A stretch of 18,281 bases of DNA, from NCBI GenBank assembly GCA_002361355.1, contig DESQ01000009.1:1-18281 (forward strand). The letters run 5' to 3'. The stretch is from Lachnospiraceae bacterium UBA3310 (GTDB lineage: Bacteria > Bacillota > Clostridia > Lachnospirales > Lachnospiraceae). Each line of letters starts with the position of its first letter. The first letter of the stretch is position 1. The notes beneath the pieces are model-generated. The model saw nothing but the letters and a program-made list of their open reading frames with translations, was not told where the DNA came from and did not search any database. Positions 15,345 to 18,281 of this stretch are shown one piece after another. Position numbers and translations under genes: made by a program.

Positions 15345-16743
15345 GATATTTTTCTGGGCGGCATGGATTATCATTCCCCTTATCATAGAGATTATTCCGG
15401 CGGTTGGAAACTTCTTTATTTTATTGTTCAAGCGCGTCAGGCTTGCCAAAGATATTAAGCTGGATTATTTGCCCAATATCACGCTGATGATACCGGTCTA
15501 TAATTCCGGACAGACATTATACCGCTGTATTGAATCTGTCGACAGATCCACTTATCCGAATCATCTGATTGAGATTATGCTTGTGGATAACGGGTCTAAG
15601 GACGACAGCTTTGAGATTTTCCAGAAGGCGCAGATCGCTTTCCCGGAACTTGCCATGTGGTGGATGCATTCCAAACAGGGAAAGTCAAAGGCGCTTAACA
15701 AAGCAATTTTTAACAGTAACGGTAAATATGTGATCAATATCGACAGCGATGGCGTGTTGGATGAAAATGCGCTGATGAATATTGTCAGGCAGTTTGAAAC
15801 CTATTCCGACATAGATTGTATGACGGGTGTGATCCTGATTGAGCCTGCGCTGATTGAAGATACGAAAGGATTTTTCTTAAAGCAGTTCAGGAAACTGGAA
15901 TTTATGGAGTATGCGCAGGCATTCCTTGCCGGCAGAAATTTTGAATCGCAGTTTAACAGTATCTATACGTTGTCGGGCGCTTTTTCATCCTTCCGTAAAT
16001 CGGTATTGATGAAAACGTTCTTGTATAATACGAATACAATCTGCGAGGATACGCACCTGACATTCCAGATTCGGGCAATTTTGAAGAAAAAGGTACATTT
16101 GTGCAATGACGCTATTTTCATGGTTGACCCGATTGAGAGTATCAATAAATTTTATACACAGCGGCAGAGATGGCAGATCGGTGAACTGGAAGTTTCCCAT
16201 ATGTTCTTAAAAAATAAGCTGCATAGGCCGATTACGGGATATTTCAATGATTTTGTCATTCGTCTGCTGATGACAGACCATACCTTTGCTTTCCCGCGGA
16301 TGATTTGGTATTTTGTCCTGATTGCACTTGGCTGCATGAATTACAATTTTCATAATGTTTTGGTAGCCTGTGTGCTTATTTATGCGCTTTATGTGTTCAG
16401 TTCCTTTTTGTATTATCTGAATATTATTTCGTTCTTAAAGGGATATCCTTCATTGCGCCGTTATTATGCGAGGAAGCTTTTATATCTGTTTGCGCTGCCG
16501 ATTTATAATCTCTTTGCTTTCTTTGTAAGATTTGCGGGAATTATCAATTCCATTAAGCGCAAGAGCAGTTGGAAGACGCTGACATTTACAGAAGAACGCA
16601 AGATGGTGAACGAGACGGTAAGACATGACTTTTTCTTTATATTTGGTATACGGACGCTGTTGCTTAAAATATTGGAGAAACCTTTAAAACCATCAAAGCA
16701 GAGGAGAGTTCATGGAAAACGCATACAGACAATACAAATTTAA
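15322..16743 (+). CDS. Membrane GT2 glycosyltransferase, exosortase G-associated
   Basis: The protein has 473 residues from ATG 15322, with GTAGGAGAG upstream. The in-frame TTG at 15316 is less likely. An N-terminal membrane helix (about 10-36) leads to a family 2 catalytic domain, with LMIPVYNSGQTLYRCIESV (55-73), Asp89 in LVDNGSKDD, a DxD at 141-143 (DSDG), Glu242-Asp243 in CEDTHLT and QRQRW (280-284). This D, DxD, ED, QxxRW set is that of processive, cellulose-synthase-like enzymes. Several membrane helices follow (about 322-405). The active site is cytoplasmic, where it would use a nucleotide sugar to extend or start a chain and pass it across the membrane. I recall a TIGRFAM clade for glycosyltransferases found beside XrtG. 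It overlaps xrtG by 23 bases and the next gene by 32. Confidence 0.9.
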   Translation: MITRLANEIFFWAAWIIIPLIIEIIPAVGNFFILLFKRVRLAKDIKLDYLPNITLMIPVYNSGQTLYRCIESVDRSTYPNHLIEIMLVDNGSKDDSFEIFQKAQIAFPELAMWWMHSKQGKSKALNKAIFNSNGKYVINIDSDGVLDENALMNIVRQFETYSDIDCMTGVILIEPALIEDTKGFFLKQFRKLEFMEYAQAFLAGRNFESQFNSIYTLSGAFSSFRKSVLMKTFLYNTNTICEDTHLTFQIRAILKKKVHLCNDAIFMVDPIESINKFYTQRQRWQIGELEVSHMFLKNKLHRPITGYFNDFVIRLLMTDHTFAFPRMIWYFVLIALGCMNYNFHNVLVACVLIYALYVFSSFLYYLNIISFLKGYPSLRRYYARKLLYLFALPIYNLFAFFVRFAGIINSIKRKSSWKTLTFTEERKMVNETVRHDFFFIFGIRTLLLKILEKPLKPSKQRRVHGKRIQTIQI

Positions 16744-17167
16744 ATTTTATCTGAATATGAACCATTATATCATTATTAACGATAAACCCGGAGAGGTGCA
16801 TCCGCATACATGGGAAATCATTATAAGCGTTATCTCTACACAGAGCGAAATGACACCGTTTACCAATATTGAGCGGAAGATGGATGAGATCATGGAGCAG
16901 TATCAGGATAAGCTTTTAAATAGCTGCCCGCCCTTCGATAAGACGGTTCCTACGGTGGAGAATGCAGCCAAGTATTTTTTCAGACTCATCCAGGATCAGA
17001 TTATCAAATTGGGATGGATTTTAATTATGCTCGAGGTGAGTGAAACGCCGACCCGTTCCTATATTATCAATGCGCTCTTTGACGAGGACGATATTTGGGA
17101 TGAGTGGTATGACAATATTACAAGAAAAAATATGGGTCTTTACGGTGGAAGCAGGAAGATGGTATGA
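16712..17167 (+). CDS. 6-pyruvoyl-tetrahydropterin-synthase-like protein, exosortase-locus type (copy 2)
   Basis: The protein has 151 residues and is a distant paralogue of the protein at 14264. The pattern is kept: a His in FYLNMNHYIII (His18), His30 and His32 in VHPHTWEIII, VPTVENAAKYFF (79-90) and Glu108 in IMLEVSETP. Between the first His and the HPHT pair the loop is slightly longer than in copy 1. The C-terminal 30 residues (DDIWDEWYDNITRKNMGLY) have no counterpart I recognise. GAGGAG precedes the ATG. The start lies inside the glycosyltransferase gene (32-base overlap), so translation is probably coupled. It is the last gene before the terminator at 17231. Possibly the two copies form a mixed T-fold ring. 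The role is unknown. Confidence 0.82.
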   Translation: MENAYRQYKFKFYLNMNHYIIINDKPGEVHPHTWEIIISVISTQSEMTPFTNIERKMDEIMEQYQDKLLNSCPPFDKTVPTVENAAKYFFRLIQDQIIKLGWILIMLEVSETPTRSYIINALFDEDDIWDEWYDNITRKNMGLYGGSRKMV

Positions 17168-17196
17168 AAAATTAGAACTGTGGGCGCATAAAAAAC

Positions 17197-17225
17197 TTGC
17201 CAATAGTGTGATGGTGTGGTAAGAT
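17197..17225 (+). promoter_or_regulatory. Possible promoter of tRNA-Leu
   Basis: TTGCCA (17197-17202), a 17-base spacer and TAAGAT (17220-17225). The implied start near 17232 falls at the foot of the hairpin at 17231-17260, and the tRNA begins 34 bases later. Consensus match only. Confidence 0.45.
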
Positions 17226-17230
17226 ATAAC

Positions 17231-17260
17231 TCGGTTACGACTTGTCGTAACCGGGTTTTT
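17231..17260 (+). terminator. Terminator of the exosortase operon
   Basis: CGGTTACGA (17232-17240) / TCGTAACCG (17245-17253), a perfect 9-bp stem with a 4-base loop (CTTG), followed by GGTTTTT. It ends transcription from upstream five bases before tRNA-Leu. Confidence 0.85.
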
Positions 17261-17265
17261 CATAA

Positions 17266-17348
17266 GCTGGTGTGTCGGAATGGCAGACGAGGCAGACTCA
17301 AAATCTGTTGTGGGCAACCACGTGTGGGTTCAAGTCCCACCACCAGCA
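17266..17348 (+). tRNA. tRNA-Leu (anticodon CAA)
   Basis: The acceptor stem is GCTGGTG / CACCAGC with discriminator A17348. The anticodon stem is GCAGA / TCTGT, and the loop CTCAAAA places the anticodon CAA at 17299-17301, reading UUG. A long variable arm (TGTGGGCAACCACG region) is as expected for leucine tRNA. The T arm is GTGGG-TTCAAGT-CCCAC. CCA is not encoded. The tRNA appears intact, although the DNA after it changes abruptly in composition. Confidence 0.95.
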
Positions 17349-17359
17349 TTGGTTTAAAT

Positions 17360-17399
17360 GCTTGGAAGTCTAGTAAAATAGGGCGTTCTGGGCTTTTTT
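17360..17399 (+). terminator. Weak putative terminator after tRNA-Leu
   Basis: GCTTGGAA (17360-17367) can pair with TTCTGGGC (17386-17393) using several G-U pairs, and a run of six T follows. It is plausible as the tRNA terminator but wobble-rich. Confidence 0.4.
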
Positions 17400-17412
17400 A
17401 TTTTTGAAAAGT

Positions 17413-17431
17413 TTGAGAACAGTTGAGAACA
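17413..17431 (+). repeat. Tandem direct repeat TTGAGAACA, 10-base period
   Basis: TTGAGAACA occurs at 17413-17421 and again at 17423-17431, about one helical turn apart and 65 bases after the tRNA. The layout resembles arm-type binding sites for a tyrosine integrase, but no integrase is in view. Confidence 0.6.
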
Positions 17432-17451
17432 CTACAAAATTTATGCAAAAG

Positions 17452-17474
17452 TGCAAGAAAGGAGAATTCTTGCA
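17452..17474. repeat. Inverted repeat TGCAAGAA / TTCTTGCA
   Basis: Perfect 8-base arms (17452-17459 and 17467-17474) around a 7-base centre, AGGAGAA. It lies in the 189-base gap between the tRNA and the stop of the minus-strand gene (17349-17537). No gene is seen in that gap. It could be a recombinase or excisionase site, or a small hairpin. Confidence 0.5.
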
Positions 17475-17537
17475 TGTATGATTTTTTAGTAAACAGACGG
17501 TGTTATTTATGAGTTCGAGTCAGTCTCTTCTTTAATA

Positions 17538-18254
17538 TTATTCTACTAAATTTAAATAAGGATAAACTATATGTATTGTATCCCAATCATTCATATCTTT
17601 TGTAGCATTTCTCACAATAGTTAGTTTTTCTACTCCTTCAACACTAAAACTAAAATCTAAAATTTTACTATCTGCTGATATTGGCTCCGTCGTGTAAATA
17701 CATTCATCACCAGAGTAGAATTCAAGCCAAGCACTTCCTTCAATATTTTTACTTCCTTTAGACCAAGCCATTTGACCTTCACAAACAGAGTATTTATTAT
17801 CTAATAAATAAATGGGTAAAGAAGTTTTAATATTTTCTGAAATAGCATAATGCTTTCCCCAATATGAAGTTACATATTCGTTATCATATGTATCTGTGTA
17901 ATCAATATCATCAGTGGATTTATGCCATCCACCTTCGCCTTTAAATGTTTTTAAGTCAAAAATACTTACTTTTTTATTAGATTTATTGGTTGATTCAATA
18001 ATATCTGGATCCTTACTATTTTTTAATGATAGTAATTCTGATTTCAATGATTCATTTTCTTCGGTCACAGACAAAATTTGATTTTGTAAATCTAAATTTT
18101 TCGTCTTTAAATCTGCATTTTCTAAACATACCTTTTCATACATTTCCAATAAATTATCTTTTTCGTTATTGATATTAAAAGAAAAAATACCAATTATAGC
18201 AGCAATAATAATACATATTCCACCAACTAATTCAGCTTTCACTTCTCTTGTCAT
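17538..18254 (-). CDS. Membrane-anchored coiled-coil protein with NPCBM-like C-terminal domain
   Basis: The protein has 238 residues and an AGGAGA ribosome binding site seven bases before the ATG on the minus strand. One membrane helix (about 9-26, VGGICIIIAAIIGIFSF) is followed by a heptad-rich coiled coil (about 30-78), a linker, and a beta-rich domain (about 95-236). The segment with NKYSVCEGQMAW, SAWLEFYSGDECIYTTEPI and FSFSVEGVEKLTIV resembles the NPCBM galactose-binding-like fold, seen often in proteins of mobile elements in Firmicutes. The outer part would bind a ligand or the surface, but the target is unknown. Base composition is far more AT-rich than the rest of the window, which with the adjoining tRNA suggests acquired DNA. 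The promoter lies off the window. Confidence 0.75.
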   Translation of the reverse strand: MTREVKAELVGGICIIIAAIIGIFSFNINNEKDNLLEMYEKVCLENADLKTKNLDLQNQILSVTEENESLKSELLSLKNSKDPDIIESTNKSNKKVSIFDLKTFKGEGGWHKSTDDIDYTDTYDNEYVTSYWGKHYAISENIKTSLPIYLLDNKYSVCEGQMAWSKGSKNIEGSAWLEFYSGDECIYTTEPISADSKILDFSFSVEGVEKLTIVRNATKDMNDWDTIHIVYPYLNLVE

Positions 18255-18281
18255 TTATATTCTCCTATCTCAAAATTTGAA

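Noticed and set aside
17216..17407. 63-codon plus-strand frame across the tRNA
   Set aside because: It runs through the terminator hairpin and the whole tRNA-Leu, so it is not a gene.

Overview
The window looks like chromosome of an anaerobic Firmicute of the Clostridia, most likely Lachnospiraceae. The basis is moderate GC, AGGAGG-type ribosome binding sites, a CheV-type chemotaxis adaptor, a diaminopimelate decarboxylase of the variant seen in gut Clostridia, and a Gram-positive exosortase locus. The genus cannot be fixed from sequence alone. All genes run on the + strand except the last one, which lies past a tRNA in DNA of clearly lower GC.

Region 1 (1-6558) is mostly housekeeping. It holds a cheV gene with an extended -10 promoter and a possible 15-codon leader ORF, then a strong terminator, then a divergent SIR2-like protein whose catalytic motifs look eroded. 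Next comes a long acidic/lysine-rich single-pass membrane protein with tandem LSLDDLSSEEPE-type repeats and a FliM-like N-terminal peptide motif in its cytoplasmic part. It is translationally coupled to hisH, followed by hisF and ung, and a terminator closes the group. Only two his genes are present here.

Region 2 (6587-17260) starts with a lysA-like decarboxylase from its own promoter. Forty bases later is a lipoprotein with a glycosidase-like TIM barrel and a C-terminal CBM9-like domain. A second promoter, with an 11-G homopolymer just upstream of it, drives a large multipass protein of the PTPS-related/GT-C type and a secreted protein with a PASTA-like domain, a CBM9-like domain and a C-terminal hydrophobic/basic sorting tail. 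After these come a small 6-pyruvoyl-tetrahydropterin-synthase-like protein, a Gram-positive exosortase (XrtG type, Cys99/Arg141/His161), a membrane GT2 glycosyltransferase with D, DxD, ED and QxxRW motifs, and a second PTPS-like protein. The last five of these genes overlap each other (4, 8, 23 and 32 nt), so they are probably made as one translationally coupled set. Taken together they look like a sorting-and-glycosylation machine: XrtG would cleave and transfer the tail of the secreted protein, and the GT2 and GT-C-like proteins would build or attach a glycan. The lipoprotein would remodel or bind that glycan. The gene association is known from TIGRFAM descriptions, but to my knowledge its biochemistry, and the role of the pterin-fold proteins, are not. 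This is the most interesting system in the window.

Region 3 (17266-18281) has a tRNA-Leu(CAA). It is followed by AT-rich DNA with tandem direct repeats, an inverted repeat and a minus-strand gene for a membrane-anchored coiled-coil protein with an NPCBM-like domain. This looks like the edge of an integrated element that used the tRNA 3' end, but no integrase is visible in the window.
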